DNA of 64,000 nt from Palsa-504 sp963789225 (GTDB taxonomy: Bacteria; Actinomycetota; Actinomycetes; Streptosporangiales; Streptosporangiaceae): positions 124,001-188,000 of the forward strand of contig CAWBKD010000036.1 of NCBI GenBank assembly GCA_963789225.1, in the 5' to 3' direction. The position numbers and the translations under genes were made by a program. The notes beneath the pieces were generated by a model, which was not told the DNA's origin, made no database searches, and was given only the letters and a program-made list of their open reading frames with translations. Positions 1 to 8,687 of the stretch are shown here, piece after piece. The number at the start of each line of letters is the position of its first letter. The first letter of the stretch is position 1.

Positions 1-155
1 CTGCCACGTCTTCGTCCCTTCGCCGGTCAGTATCGGTGATCAGCCTATTTAAGGCCGTGGCCCGCGGCTGGGTCCACGACCTTGAGCGAAAGGTCAAGCC
101 TGATTCCCGTCGCATCGGTACGCAAGCGCGACACCCTGAGTCGAGATCGGAGCGA

Positions 156-1061
156 ATGATGAAGGCAGTGCGTTTCAGCCGGTTCGGGGGCCCGGAGGTC
201 CTCAAGGTCGTGGATCTCCTCGATCCGCATCCGGGCCCCGGCCAGGTCAGGATTGCGGTGCGCGCGGCCGGGGTCAACCCGAGCGACTGGAAGAAGCGCA
301 AGGGTCTGATGAATGGGGACCTCCCCCAGACCATGGGCCACGAGGCGGCGGGCATCGTCGACGAGCTCGGCGAGGGCGTTGCGGACGTGGCCGTCGGCGA
401 TCGCGTGTTCGGCTTCGACTCCGAGGGCGCGGCTCAGGCCGAGCTGGCGGTGCTGTCCCACTATGCGCCGATCCCGCCGTCGCTTGACTTCTCCGGCGCT
501 GCCGCGCTGCCTGCCGCCATCGAGACGGCCACGCGCGCGCTTGACCAGCTCGGCGTCGGCAGCGGCAGCACGCTGCTCATCAACGGCGCCTCCGGAAGCG
601 TCGGCAGCGCCGCGGTTCAGCTCGCCATGGCGCGCGGCGCGCGCGTGATCGGCACCGCCAGTCCGGCCAACCACGAGTACCTCCGCTCGCTGGGGGCCGA
701 GCCCGCCGCCTACGGCGAGGGCCTCGTCGGGCGGGTTCGCGCGCTCGCTCCCGGCGGCGTCGACGTCGCGCTCGACGTCGCAGGGAGCGGGGTGCTTCCC
801 GAGCTCATCGAACTCGCCGGGGGCGCTGGGCAGGTCGTCACGGTCGCCGACTTCAGCGGAGCCCAGGAGCATGGGGTGAGGTTCAGCAGCGGCGACGCCG
901 GGCGGGCGGTCCACGTACTCGGCGAGATCGGCGAGCTGATCGAGTCCGGGCGCTTCCGGGTCCCGGTCGTACAGACCTTCCCGCTCGCCGGGGTTGCCGA
1001 GGCTCACCGAGTCAGCGAGCAGGGCCACGCGCGCGGGAAGCTCGTGCTGCTGGTCGGCTGA
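156..1061 (+). CDS. NADPH:quinone-reductase-like MDR oxidoreductase
   Basis: Medium-chain dehydrogenase/reductase of the zinc-free quinone oxidoreductase type, predicted to reduce quinones or enones with NADPH in the cytosol. From the ATG at 156 (a second ATG follows at 159) the protein is 301 aa. It shows the N-terminal GroES-like fold (GVNPSDWKKR near 39-48, GHEAAG at 61-66) and a Rossmann glycine motif GASGSVG at 144-150. No zinc-binding cysteine cluster is visible. The reading frame is open upstream to position 36, but that extension lacks family similarity, so 156 is preferred. The gene stands alone, with integrase debris downstream. The physiological substrate cannot be read from the sequence. 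Confidence 0.85.
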   Translation: MMKAVRFSRFGGPEVLKVVDLLDPHPGPGQVRIAVRAAGVNPSDWKKRKGLMNGDLPQTMGHEAAGIVDELGEGVADVAVGDRVFGFDSEGAAQAELAVLSHYAPIPPSLDFSGAAALPAAIETATRALDQLGVGSGSTLLINGASGSVGSAAVQLAMARGARVIGTASPANHEYLRSLGAEPAAYGEGLVGRVRALAPGGVDVALDVAGSGVLPELIELAGGAGQVVTVADFSGAQEHGVRFSSGDAGRAVHVLGEIGELIESGRFRVPVVQTFPLAGVAEAHRVSEQGHARGKLVLLVG

Positions 1062-1216
1062 GACAATGCCGACGAGGGTGCGGTCACGGAACTATCTGGT
1101 GGGCGGCCGGCAACCTGGCTTGACCCTTTATGCGCTTAAGGGGTCCCAGTAGCAATCGCGGAAAATCCAACGAACCCACCGCTGGCCTGCGGTGATCTGG
1201 CGTTATTCGGGCCTGG

Positions 1217-1680
1217 TCAGCGAGTCCTGCGTCGTGCTGCGGGGTCTGCGTCGGCGGTGACCTGGGCGGAGGTCTGCTCGCCGAGCTGGACGTACCGGCC
1301 GAGGCTGCCCAGGTGCAGATGCCGGGACTTGGCCTGGAGCTCGGGGGCGGTGCGTCCGTCGGCGGCCAGGTGCTGGAGGGCGGAGTGGCGGAGCTGGTGG
1401 AGCGTCCAGCCCTGCCTGTGCGGGTCGTGGGCAGCGGTGGCCTGCTTGAACAGGTACTCGGCGCACGGGTAGGACAGCCGGCCGCGTCCGGTCTCCGGGC
1501 AGACATCCGCCTCGGCAGGGGCTCGCGAACCGGACAAGGGCGCGCGCCGGGCGGTGAGGAACACCGGCCTGAGGTGCGACCGCGTAGCAGCCGGGGCAGG
1601 AGGCGGGCGGTGCTGGTGGCCCAGTGGACGTACTCGATCGCGCCGTCCTTGGAGGTGACCCGGCCCCGCCGGAACTCACA
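1217..1680 (-). pseudogene. Tyrosine recombinase (integrase) remnant, frameshifted
   Basis: C-terminal part of a phage-type site-specific tyrosine recombinase. Two reading frames together give a continuous integrase: RRGRVTSKDGAIEYVHWA up to RTSG in one frame, then VFLTARRAPLSGSR onward in another. A single missing C near 1565 explains the shift. The catalytic region is recognisable: LHQLRHSALQHLA (H-x-x-R box), then KSRH and finally GRYVQLG with the candidate nucleophilic tyrosine. The N-terminal half is absent or unrecognisable upstream of 1680, so the gene is truncated as well as frameshifted. The flanks 1062-1216 and 1681-1891 hold nothing else that I can support. It marks a former integrative element. 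Confidence 0.75.
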
Positions 1681-1891
1681 GGACGGCCCGGCAGGGCGAG
1701 GCGGCCGAGGGATTCCTGGGGTGGCCGTATCACCCAGCGAATTCAGGGCCGATCTGCTTGATGTCCAGCTCGCCGCCGAGCACGGAAGGACGCGCCGCTA
1801 ACGTGACTTCAGCAGGGGGCGAGTGCAGCAAGGCTCCTGCAGTCGGCGGAGCGTCCCGGCGACCGGCGGTGCACCTACATCGAAGACATGG

Positions 1892-2557
1892 TCACGTGAG
1901 CCATCCGGGGCGCACCAGGCCGGTCTCGTAGCCGAGCACGACAAGCTGGGCGCGGTCTCGCGCTCCGAGCTTGGTCATGATCCGGCTGACGTGCGTGCGG
2001 GCGGTTGCCGGGCTCATGTAGAGCCGCGCTGCGATCTCGTCGTTGTTCTGCCCTCCGGCCACGAGCTGGAGGACTTCTCGCTCTCGGCCAGTGAGCACGG
2101 CCAGTTCCTTCGCCGGGCGAGACGGTTTGGCCTTGGTGGCGAACTCCTCGATGAGGCGCCGGGTCATGCTCGGCGAGATGAGCGAGTCACCGGCTGCCAC
2201 CACCCGTACCGCGCTCACCAGGTCGGCGGGCTCGGTGTCTTTGACGAGGAACCCGCTTGCTCCGTAGCGCAGGGCGTCGAAGAGGTACTCATCGAGGGCG
2301 AACGTGGTGAGGATCACGACCCGCACGCCAGCGAGCTCGGGATCGGCGGCGATCAGGCGGGTGGCTTCCAGGCCGTCCACCGCGGGCATGCGGATGTCCA
2401 TCAGCACGACGTCGGGGGTGAGCCGTCTGGCCAGCGCGACAGCTTCGTGGCCGTCGGCCGCTTCGCCGACGACCTCGATGTCGTCCCGGGCGTCGAGGAG
2501 CGAACGGAAGCCGCCTCGGACGAGGGCCTGGTCGTCGGCCAGGACGACACGGATCAT
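1892..2557 (-). CDS. NarL/LuxR-family response regulator
   Basis: Two-component response regulator of 221 aa. The receiver domain occupies about residues 1-120: acidic pair D8/D9, phospho-acceptor D54 in VVLMDIRMP and conserved K106 in FLVKDTEP. A LuxR-type helix-turn-helix follows from LTGREREVLQLVAGG (about 155-215). Its ATG overlaps the stop of the upstream kinase reading frame as ATGA, which implies translational coupling. The kinase itself is frameshifted, so phosphorylation from its cognate partner is doubtful. The divergent ABC exporter starting at 3959 is a plausible target by position, since such pairs often control neighbouring ABC-2 exporters; this is inference. Confidence 0.92.
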   Translation of the reverse strand: MIRVVLADDQALVRGGFRSLLDARDDIEVVGEAADGHEAVALARRLTPDVVLMDIRMPAVDGLEATRLIAADPELAGVRVVILTTFALDEYLFDALRYGASGFLVKDTEPADLVSAVRVVAAGDSLISPSMTRRLIEEFATKAKPSRPAKELAVLTGREREVLQLVAGGQNNDEIAARLYMSPATARTHVSRIMTKLGARDRAQLVVLGYETGLVRPGWLT

Positions 2558-3747
2558 GATGTGCCTCCGAGCGGGAGATGAGCGGACACGGTGAACCCCC
2601 CGCCGGCCCGGGGCCGGCGGAAAACCGTCCGCCGAGCGCTAGCGCGCGTTCGCGCATGCCGGCGATGCCGCTGCCGGTCCCGGGCAGACGGCTCCCGCTG
2701 CCCATCGCGGCCCGGCCGTCGTCGCTGATCTCGACGTCGAGCCCGTCGACCCCGTAGGCGAGACGCACCGTCGCGATGGCTGGGCAGGCGTGGCGGGCGA
2801 CGTTCGTGAGCGACTCCTGCACGATGCGGTACGCGGCAAGATCGACGGCCGTCGGCAGCGTCCGGCATTCGCCGACGGTTTGGAGCGCGACCGCGATGCC
2901 CGCCGCCCGGGTGAGCTCCACCAGCTCGTCCAGCCGGCCGAGGCCGGGCGCGGGGGCACGGGGGGCGTCCTCCTCCGCGTTACGGAGGGCGGCGAGCATG
3001 GCCCGCAGCTCGTCGAGGGCCTCCTTCGAACGCCGTCTTGATGGCGCCGAGCGCAGCCCGGGCCGCTTCGGGCCGGGTGTCCATGAGGTCGAGGCCGACC
3101 CCGGCCTGGACGTTGATGAGCGAGATGTTGTGGCCGATCACGTCGTGCAGGTCCCGGGCCATCTGGAGCCGCTCCTCGCTCGCGCGGCGCCGGGCATCGA
3201 CGGCCCGGGCAGAACGCGCGTCGGCCGCCCGCTCACGGCGGAGCCGGACGACCTCTGCGGCGATCACAAGGACGGCCAGCCAGCCGCCGAGCGCCAAGGC
3301 GAAGGTGAGCGAGACTCCTCGGTTTCCGAAGGCGAGCGGAGCGAGCCAAACTGAGGAGAGGTAACCGACGGCGATCACGACCCAGGCGGCGTGGCGATGG
3401 CCGGAGGTGGCGGCGAGGAAGAACGCCACGATCAGGCTGAGGTTGGCGGACCACGCCCCAGACGGGGTGAGCGTGGCCGCGAACGCGACCCACAATACGG
3501 CGACGGGCCAGCGCCGCCAGAACAACAGCGACAGGGGGCCCACGATCAGGAGCAGCCAGTCGGCGGCTCCGAGGTGCCTGGCCCGACTGTGGTGGCCGGC
3601 GACGGTCGCTGCGGTCCCGGCGAGCTGCAGTACCAGCAGCACCGTCGGCAGTGCCAGGTCATGGCGCCAGTCGAGCCCTTTGAGCCAGCGCACGAGCTGT
3701 TGGCCGGGCCGGGCCGAGCCGTCGCATCGGTGGTTCACGTGGTCCAT
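2554..3747 (-). pseudogene. NarL-type sensor histidine kinase with two frameshifts
   Basis: Membrane histidine kinase of the HisKA_3/HATPase_c class. From ATG 3747 there are several membrane segments (about residues 31-165), then the phospho-acceptor H201 in ARDLHDVIGHN. The frame breaks near 3026, where one extra T gives AIKTAFEGG instead of the expected AIKTASKEALDEL. A second frame continues from MLAALRNAEEDAP through AYRIVQESLTNVARHA (N-box) and the G-box GSGIAGMRERA. It breaks again near 2600 in a run of six G where seven would restore GGFTVSAHLPLGGTS and the stop at 2554. Either the gene is decaying or both breaks are sequencing errors; the rest is well preserved. Confidence 0.8.
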
Positions 3748-3958
3748 CCTGCTCAACGTACCCGGGGGTGTCCCCCCGCCGCATCGGCTCCGAAGCGGCT
3801 TGCGAGCTGCGCTGCTGGACGTAGCCGCGAGCTCGCCGGTACGCCCGCCGGCGTAGTTCACAAGCCGCTTGCTGCCGGACGACGTGGGCCGCCCGAGCCG
3901 TCACCATCGTGGTCATGGACCAGCACACACGAACCGGCGACACCCCGGGCGGCCTGCG

Positions 3959-4858
3959 ATGGCCGTGATCGAGGTCGACCACCTTACCAAGCGCTTCGGC
4001 AGGCTGACGGCCGTCGACGACGTCACCTTCGCCGTCGAGCGAGCCAGCGTGGTCGGCTTCCTTGGCCCCAACGGGGCCGGCAAGACCACGACGCTGCGCA
4101 TGCTTCTCGGCCTGGTCACGCCCACGTCGGGGACGGCGAGGATCAACGGGCACCGTTATGCCGACCTCGACGAGCCCCTCCATGTCGTCGGCGCCGCTCT
4201 GGAATCGTCCCTTGCCTACCCGGGGCGCAGCGCCCGCAACCACCTCCGCATCGCCGCCGTTGCCGGTGGCGCCCGGCCAGGGCGGGTCGACGAGGTGCTC
4301 GACCTCGTCGACCTCACCGAAGCCGCGGACCGCCGTGTCGGAGGTTTCTCCCTCGGGATGCGCCAGCGGCTCGCTCTCGCCACCGCCCTGCTGTGCGACC
4401 CCGAGATCCTCATCCTCGACGAACCAGCGAACGGCCTCGACCCCGAGGGCGTGCACTGGCTCCGGACCCTGTTGCGGAACCTCGCCAGCGAAGGACGGAC
4501 CGTCCTCGTCTCCAGCCACATCCTCCCCGAGGTCGCCCAGACCGTCGACAGCGTCGTCATCTTGGACCACGGCCGCCTCGTCACCCAGGCCACCCTCGCC
4601 GAGCTCACCGCCGGAGGAACTCAACTCCTCCGGATCCGCACCCCGCGGGCGGTCGACCTCGCCGGCCTCATCAACGCTCGTGATGGCGCCGCCCGGGTCG
4701 TCGCCGACGACCGCATCGAGGTCACCGGCGCCACCAGCGAGCAGATCGGCCTCATGGCCGCCGAGCACGCTATCCCCATCTTCGAGACCACCACCGAGGC
4801 CGCCGACCTCGAAGACGTCTTCCTCGGCCTCACCGCAGGCCACGAGCAAACGAGGTGA
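3959..4858 (+). CDS. ABC-2-type exporter ATP-binding protein
   Basis: Cytoplasmic ATPase subunit of an ABC exporter, 299 aa from ATG 3959. Walker A GPNGAGKTT lies at 36-44, the signature appears as the variant FSLGMRQR near 130-137, and Walker B with catalytic glutamate is ILILDEP near 150-156, followed by the switch SSHIL. The frame is open upstream to 3869, but the conserved start MAVIEVDHLTKRFG argues for 3959. It is followed after 4 bases by a permease gene, forming an exporter operon divergent from the two-component genes. The cargo (drug, lipid or peptide) is not evident. Confidence 0.92.
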   Translation: MAVIEVDHLTKRFGRLTAVDDVTFAVERASVVGFLGPNGAGKTTTLRMLLGLVTPTSGTARINGHRYADLDEPLHVVGAALESSLAYPGRSARNHLRIAAVAGGARPGRVDEVLDLVDLTEAADRRVGGFSLGMRQRLALATALLCDPEILILDEPANGLDPEGVHWLRTLLRNLASEGRTVLVSSHILPEVAQTVDSVVILDHGRLVTQATLAELTAGGTQLLRIRTPRAVDLAGLINARDGAARVVADDRIEVTGATSEQIGLMAAEHAIPIFETTTEAADLEDVFLGLTAGHEQTR

Positions 4859-4862
4859 CCCG

Positions 4863-5651
4863 ATGACCTGGCTCGTCCGCACCGAACTGCTCAAGCTCGC
4901 CACGATGCGCCTCACCTACGGGCTGCTCGCCGTAGCTGCCGCGCTCAGCGCTCTGTTCTCTCTTCTTGAGAACAACATGGCCGGCACAGCCGGCAGCGGC
5001 GTCCCGCCGATCTCCACGGCCGACGGGTTGCGCACCGTGACCACCGTTACCGGCTTCGCCATGCTCTTCGCCGCCGTGCTCGGATCGATCGTCGCCAACG
5101 GCGAGTTCCGCCACTCCACGGCCACCCTCACCTACCTCGCCACCCCAAAGCGGACACGCGTGCTCCTCGCCAAGGTGATCGCCTCGTCCTGCGTCGGGTC
5201 GCTCTTCGGACTGGTCGCCGGGATCATTGCCACCGGCGTCGGGCTCGCCTTTGTCGCCGGCCACGGCTACCACGTCGCCCTCTCCGCCGGCATCCTCGCG
5301 GGCCACGTCGCCGGCGCCGTCGCCGGCGCGGCCCTGCTCGCCGCGCTCGGCGTCGCCATCGGTTCGCTGGTCCGCTCCCAACTGGCCACCGTCATCGGCA
5401 TCTTCGTCTGGGCGATCATCATCGAGTCCCTGACCGGCGGCCTCTACACGTCGACCCGTCCGTACCTGCCCTACACCGCCGCCACCACCCTGGCCGGAAC
5501 CACGCTCGGCAGCGCTGCCTTTGGCCCGGCGCACGGGCTTAAAGGCGGCGGCCCCCTGCCTTTTGTCGCCGGCGCCGCGCTCATCGCCGCCTTCGCCGCT
5601 GCCGCCGCGCTCATCGCCGCCCGCACCACGGTCCGGCGTGACATCACCTAG
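4863..5651 (+). CDS. ABC-2-type permease subunit
   Basis: Integral membrane permease of 262 aa, partner of the ATPase just upstream. The frame extends back through the ATPase gene, but ATG 4863, four bases after its stop, begins the conserved MTWLVRTELLKLATMR. About six hydrophobic segments are visible (near 19-35, 62-80, 104-125, 132-155, 165-185 and 235-255). The motif GEFRHSTATLTYLATPKR after the second segment is typical of ABC-2 permeases from actinobacterial antibiotic-type exporters. Expected to form a homodimer with two ATPases in the plasma membrane. Confidence 0.9.
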   Translation: MTWLVRTELLKLATMRLTYGLLAVAAALSALFSLLENNMAGTAGSGVPPISTADGLRTVTTVTGFAMLFAAVLGSIVANGEFRHSTATLTYLATPKRTRVLLAKVIASSCVGSLFGLVAGIIATGVGLAFVAGHGYHVALSAGILAGHVAGAVAGAALLAALGVAIGSLVRSQLATVIGIFVWAIIIESLTGGLYTSTRPYLPYTAATTLAGTTLGSAAFGPAHGLKGGGPLPFVAGAALIAAFAAAAALIAARTTVRRDIT

Positions 5652-5701
5652 CCCGCAACCTGCCCGGCCGAGCGCGGGCGCCCAGCCCGTCAGGAGAACC
5701 C

Positions 5702-5881
5702 ATGCATCACCAACTGCTCACCGCCACCACACTGCTTACCGCCACCGCCGAGAGCACCAAGGCCTTCCACATCGGCCCGTGGATCATCGTCCCGATCCTC
5801 ATCCTCATCGCCATCATCGCCACCCCGATCTACATCGTCAGGGACCGACGCAAGCGCCGCTCGGAGCAACGGACACGGTGA
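5702..5881 (+). CDS. Small single-pass membrane protein
   Basis: A 59-aa open frame starting at ATG 5702, with a good ribosome-binding site (AGGAGAA about 6 bases upstream). It lies 50 bases downstream of the permease gene. It has a short N-terminus, one strongly hydrophobic helix (WIIVPILILIAIIATPIYIV) and a very basic tail (RDRRKRRSEQRTR), giving an N-out/C-in topology. It has no recognised family. Position suggests it is the third gene of the exporter operon and might be an accessory subunit; this is inference from context. Confidence 0.65.
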   Translation: MHHQLLTATTLLTATAESTKAFHIGPWIIVPILILIAIIATPIYIVRDRRKRRSEQRTR

Positions 5882-5889
5882 CCACGCCC

Positions 5890-6075
5890 CGCCCGGCCAG
5901 CAAGCGCGTTCCCAAGCCCGCGCGAACAGGAACTCCTCCAGGTCCTTCCGGCGCGGCCCGTCCACCTGCCGCCAGCCGGGGTAGGCCGCGCCCTCGCGCA
6001 GGTGACCGGTGCGCGTCTGCTCGCGGGCACCGTAGCCGCGCAGCTCGCCGACCTGGACGCCCCGCGCGCAGCCAA
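5890..6075 (-). pseudogene. Tn3-family transposase N-terminal (DUF4158) fragment
   Basis: Minus-strand peptide VQVGELRGYGAREQTRTGHLRE followed by YPGWRQVDGPRRKDLEEFLFARA (given here in two pieces) resembles the N-terminal DUF4158 domain of actinobacterial Tn3-type transposases. Only about 60 residues are recognisable. It lies 3' of the transposase C-terminal fragment on the same strand, so the two cannot be one gene in normal order; either two elements decayed here or DNA was rearranged. The rest of the stretch 6076-6390 shows no gene that I can support. Confidence 0.6.
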
Positions 6076-6390
6076 GCCCGGCAAATCCAGCCGCGACCCG
6101 GGCCCCGTTACCTGGCCGTGATCCTAATGGTTGTTCGCTGGATGATACGGCGACCCGTTTTTGGCCGAAGCCACGGCCGCCCGCGACGGCAAGCGCGATC
6201 TCGCCGAGCAGTTCCAGGCCCCGGGCCCGCGCCGCCGACGGCGACCCGCCACCCGTCGCCGCCACAACCCCAGCACTCTCGCTGACCTGTGGCCCAGGGC
6301 TTATCGAGAAATCCCGGCCAGTACACGACCCCGGGATCTACTCGGGCGGTCAGCGTTACCGGCCGGAAGCAGGTCCAGTACCGACCCCGT

Positions 6391-7800
6391 TCATGGGTTG
6401 AGCATGAAGGAGGTGCCGGACTCGGTGACAGTGGCGGGGCGCAGCGGCCGCCATCCCTCGATGAGCTTGGCGAGCTCGGCTTCGATGTCGACGCTGATGA
6501 AGCCGAAGAAGTTGATGTTCTCGCGGTGGCCGGGGGCGATGAAGGACAGCAGCTCGTCGGGAACGTCGCGGCCCTGGCCGCGTAGCTCGCCGATGCCCAT
6601 GCCGTAGTACTCGGTGGTCAAGCAGATCACCGAGTTCGTGAGCAGGGTGAGGCACCAGGCTTGTTCGGTCTGGTCTTGGAGGTGGGGGCGGACGATGGTG
6701 CCCTGCTGGGCGTAGTGCAGGTCGCGGCGGAGCGCGTGAAGGCTCTCGCCCTTGTTGAGCTGCCAGGAGATCTTCCTGCGGTAGACCGGGTCGGACAGGT
6801 AGCGGGCGGCGTGGATGGTGCGCCGCATCCGGCCCCATTCCTTGAGCGCGGCCGCGAGGGTGTTCTGGCGGGAGGCGGCCGACCACTCCCCGACGATCAG
6901 CGACGCGGTCGCCTCCCCGAACTTCAGCGACCCGCCCATGCGCAGCAGGTCGGGGTAGCACTCGGCCACCAGGTCCTCGTTCCACCGGTCGGCCAGCAGC
7001 GGCCCGGCGTGCGGGTACAGCGCGTTGGTGGCGGTCGGGGAGTCGCCCCGCACCAGGGTGATCTTGCCGAGATCGCGGATCCGCGGGGCGAGGGACTTGC
7101 CGACCAGGTCGAACAGCCCGAAGTTCACCAGGGTCGCGCCGTGGGTGTCGGTGGCGTGCTCGCGGATCGGCAGGTCGGTCTCGTTGCCGAGCAGCTCGTC
7201 CAGCGTGTAGTGACCCTCGCGGTGAGTCGCCACGATCTGCTTCGTCCCGTACGTCGACCACTGGTCGGAGACGTGCGTGTAGGTCGACAGGACGCGTCCT
7301 CCGTGGATGACCATGTCGCGGCCGGTGAGGGACTTACCGCGGACGGGGAACCGCTGCCCGTCCGAGGACGACATGGTGCCGCCGCCGAACTTCCTGGCCA
7401 GCTCCAGCCGGTAGTGGTGGTTGACGATCACGGTGTTGGCGTCGCGGAGCGTGTCCTCCCGCACGTACCATTCCCGGGTCTAGGCCAGGGTGTCGTAGGA
7501 GAGGCCGCACGCCTCGGACATGCGGGTGAGCCCGAGGTTGGTGGCCCCGGCGATGAGCACCGCGAGGATGTTGCGCTTGAGCTCCACTGACTGGGCGGAC
7601 TTGCGGCCCCCGGCGTGGGTGAAGCACGCCAGGAAGTCCGTGCGGGCATCCAGCTCGATCAGCAGCGAGGCGATCGGCACGAACGGCAGCATCGAGGCGA
7701 GCTCGTCCCGCAGCGCCTTGGCCTCGGCGGGGACGTCCTCGGCCGACAGCGGCGGGATCACCAGCTTCCCATCCTTATCCAGGCGGATCGCGCCGACATC
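6391..7800 (-). pseudogene. Tn3-family transposase (tnpA) 3' part, with nonsense codon
   Basis: C-terminal catalytic part of a Tn3-type DDE transposase. From 7800 downward the frame reads LPFVPIASLLIELDART, GATNLGLTRMSEACG, then an in-frame TAG at 7480-7482 where related proteins have tryptophan (LAW). It continues through GGGTMSSSDGQRFP, HVSDQWSTYGTKQIV, TDTHGATLVNFGLFDLVG, RIRDLGKI and LNKGESLHALRRDLHY to the end at 6391. The acidic triad residues (SSDGQ, TDTHG, NKGE) are present, but the N-terminal two thirds are missing. No terminal inverted repeats or resolvase were found. TGG to TAG is a single transition. Confidence 0.85.
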
Positions 7801-8334
7801 GTCGTCCAGACGTGCCTTGAGCTCACTGAGGCTGAACTCCTCATCCCAGGCATGGTGTCGGCCGAGGGACTCTAGCTCGGTGTTCGAACACAGCCTCGAT
7901 GCGGCATGGATGTCAATGAGATCACGCGGTAGCCCTCTGCCCGCGAGAGCCCGAACCTTGGTCCCAATGACGTCGTAGAGGGCAAGGACCGGACCGTATG
8001 GCGTAATTGCCGGAGGCTGGCTGAAAACTTCCCTGAGGATGTCCAGCTCGCATTGCTCGGACGTAGCCGGATCGGTGGCCATCATGCGAGCTGAGCGCGG
8101 GTCTACGCCGATGATGTACATATCCCAGCCGCGCGCGGTCGGCCCGGCCACGACGGCGGCCGTGATGTCTTCCATTGGGATGCTGCTGTCAGTCGCTACG
8201 TCGATGTCACGGCTAAGCCGATCGACAAGCCGGTGCGCCTGGATCGCGTATCCGCCAGTGATAACAAGTGGCAAGCTGTTGCCAACCTCCAGAACGTCCT
8301 GCATCAGTCTGCGGTGCAGGGCGTTTAGGTTCAC
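7480..8334 (-). CDS. AbiEii-type nucleotidyltransferase fused to Tn3 transposase segment
   Basis: Predicted 284-aa chimera. Residues 1 to about 176 form a nucleotidyltransferase of the AbiEii/AbiGii toxin type: GGYAIQAHRL, then RLSRDIDVATD with the metal-binding DxD, and a later acidic CELDILRE. AbiEii toxins act in type IV toxin-antitoxin/abortive infection systems. At about 7790-7805 the sequence changes without a frame break to Tn3 transposase (DGKLVIPPLSAEDVPAEA onward) and stops at the TAG at 7480. The start is GTG 8334, overlapping the stop of the upstream gene as GTGA. The native AbiEii C-terminus is lost, so toxicity may be lost; the catalytic motifs look intact. Confidence 0.75.
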   Translation of the reverse strand: MNLNALHRRLMQDVLEVGNSLPLVITGGYAIQAHRLVDRLSRDIDVATDSSIPMEDITAAVVAGPTARGWDMYIIGVDPRSARMMATDPATSEQCELDILREVFSQPPAITPYGPVLALYDVIGTKVRALAGRGLPRDLIDIHAASRLCSNTELESLGRHHAWDEEFSLSELKARLDDDVGAIRLDKDGKLVIPPLSAEDVPAEAKALRDELASMLPFVPIASLLIELDARTDFLACFTHAGGRKSAQSVELKRNILAVLIAGATNLGLTRMSEACGLSYDTLA

Positions 8335-8687
8335 GGCGCGGCTGGCTGCCCTTCGCGTAGTTCGGGGAACGCGGACTCCCAGACACCCCGGACCGCCTTG
8401 CTGATTAGGGTCCGCAACACCGGCCACTGGCTGACGAGCAGGTCGCGGTTAAGGTACGTCGTCACGTCCGCCAATTGGCCCTCTGCTAGCACAATGCGGT
8501 ACATGTGCATGCACGGCTTGGGAAGGTCCAGGTCAAATGCTGTCTGGCCGGACCAGGCGACGTGGAGCGGCAATTGCACAGTGCCGTGAGCCGGCCCGCA
8601 AAGGTCGTCAAGGGCCGCAGGTAGCCTGCTGCGGTAGCGCTGTTCCATCACCGATGGGTAGGAGACCGGGGCGGACGGGATGTCCAT
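8331..8687 (-). CDS. Companion protein of AbiEii-like gene (copy A)
   Basis: Soluble 118-aa protein immediately upstream of, and overlapping by 4 bases with, the AbiEii-like gene, which suggests a coupled two-gene operon. No catalytic motif is recognised. Distinctive segments are LDDLCGP, VQLPLHVAWSGQTAFDL, MYRIVLAEGQ, YLNRDLL and QWPVLRTLISKAVRGVWE. A clear paralogue lies in this window at 28048-28398, sharing most of these landmarks. By position it could be the antitoxin or regulator, but it does not look like the classical AbiEi winged-helix protein, so this remains inference. Confidence 0.75.
   Translation of the reverse strand: MDIPSAPVSYPSVMEQRYRSRLPAALDDLCGPAHGTVQLPLHVAWSGQTAFDLDLPKPCMHMYRIVLAEGQLADVTTYLNRDLLVSQWPVLRTLISKAVRGVWESAFPELREGQPAAP

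Noticed and set aside
1203..1733. 176-codon minus-strand frame over the integrase remnant
   Set aside because: It is a third frame with only Arg/Pro-rich sequence; integrase similarity lies in the other two frames.
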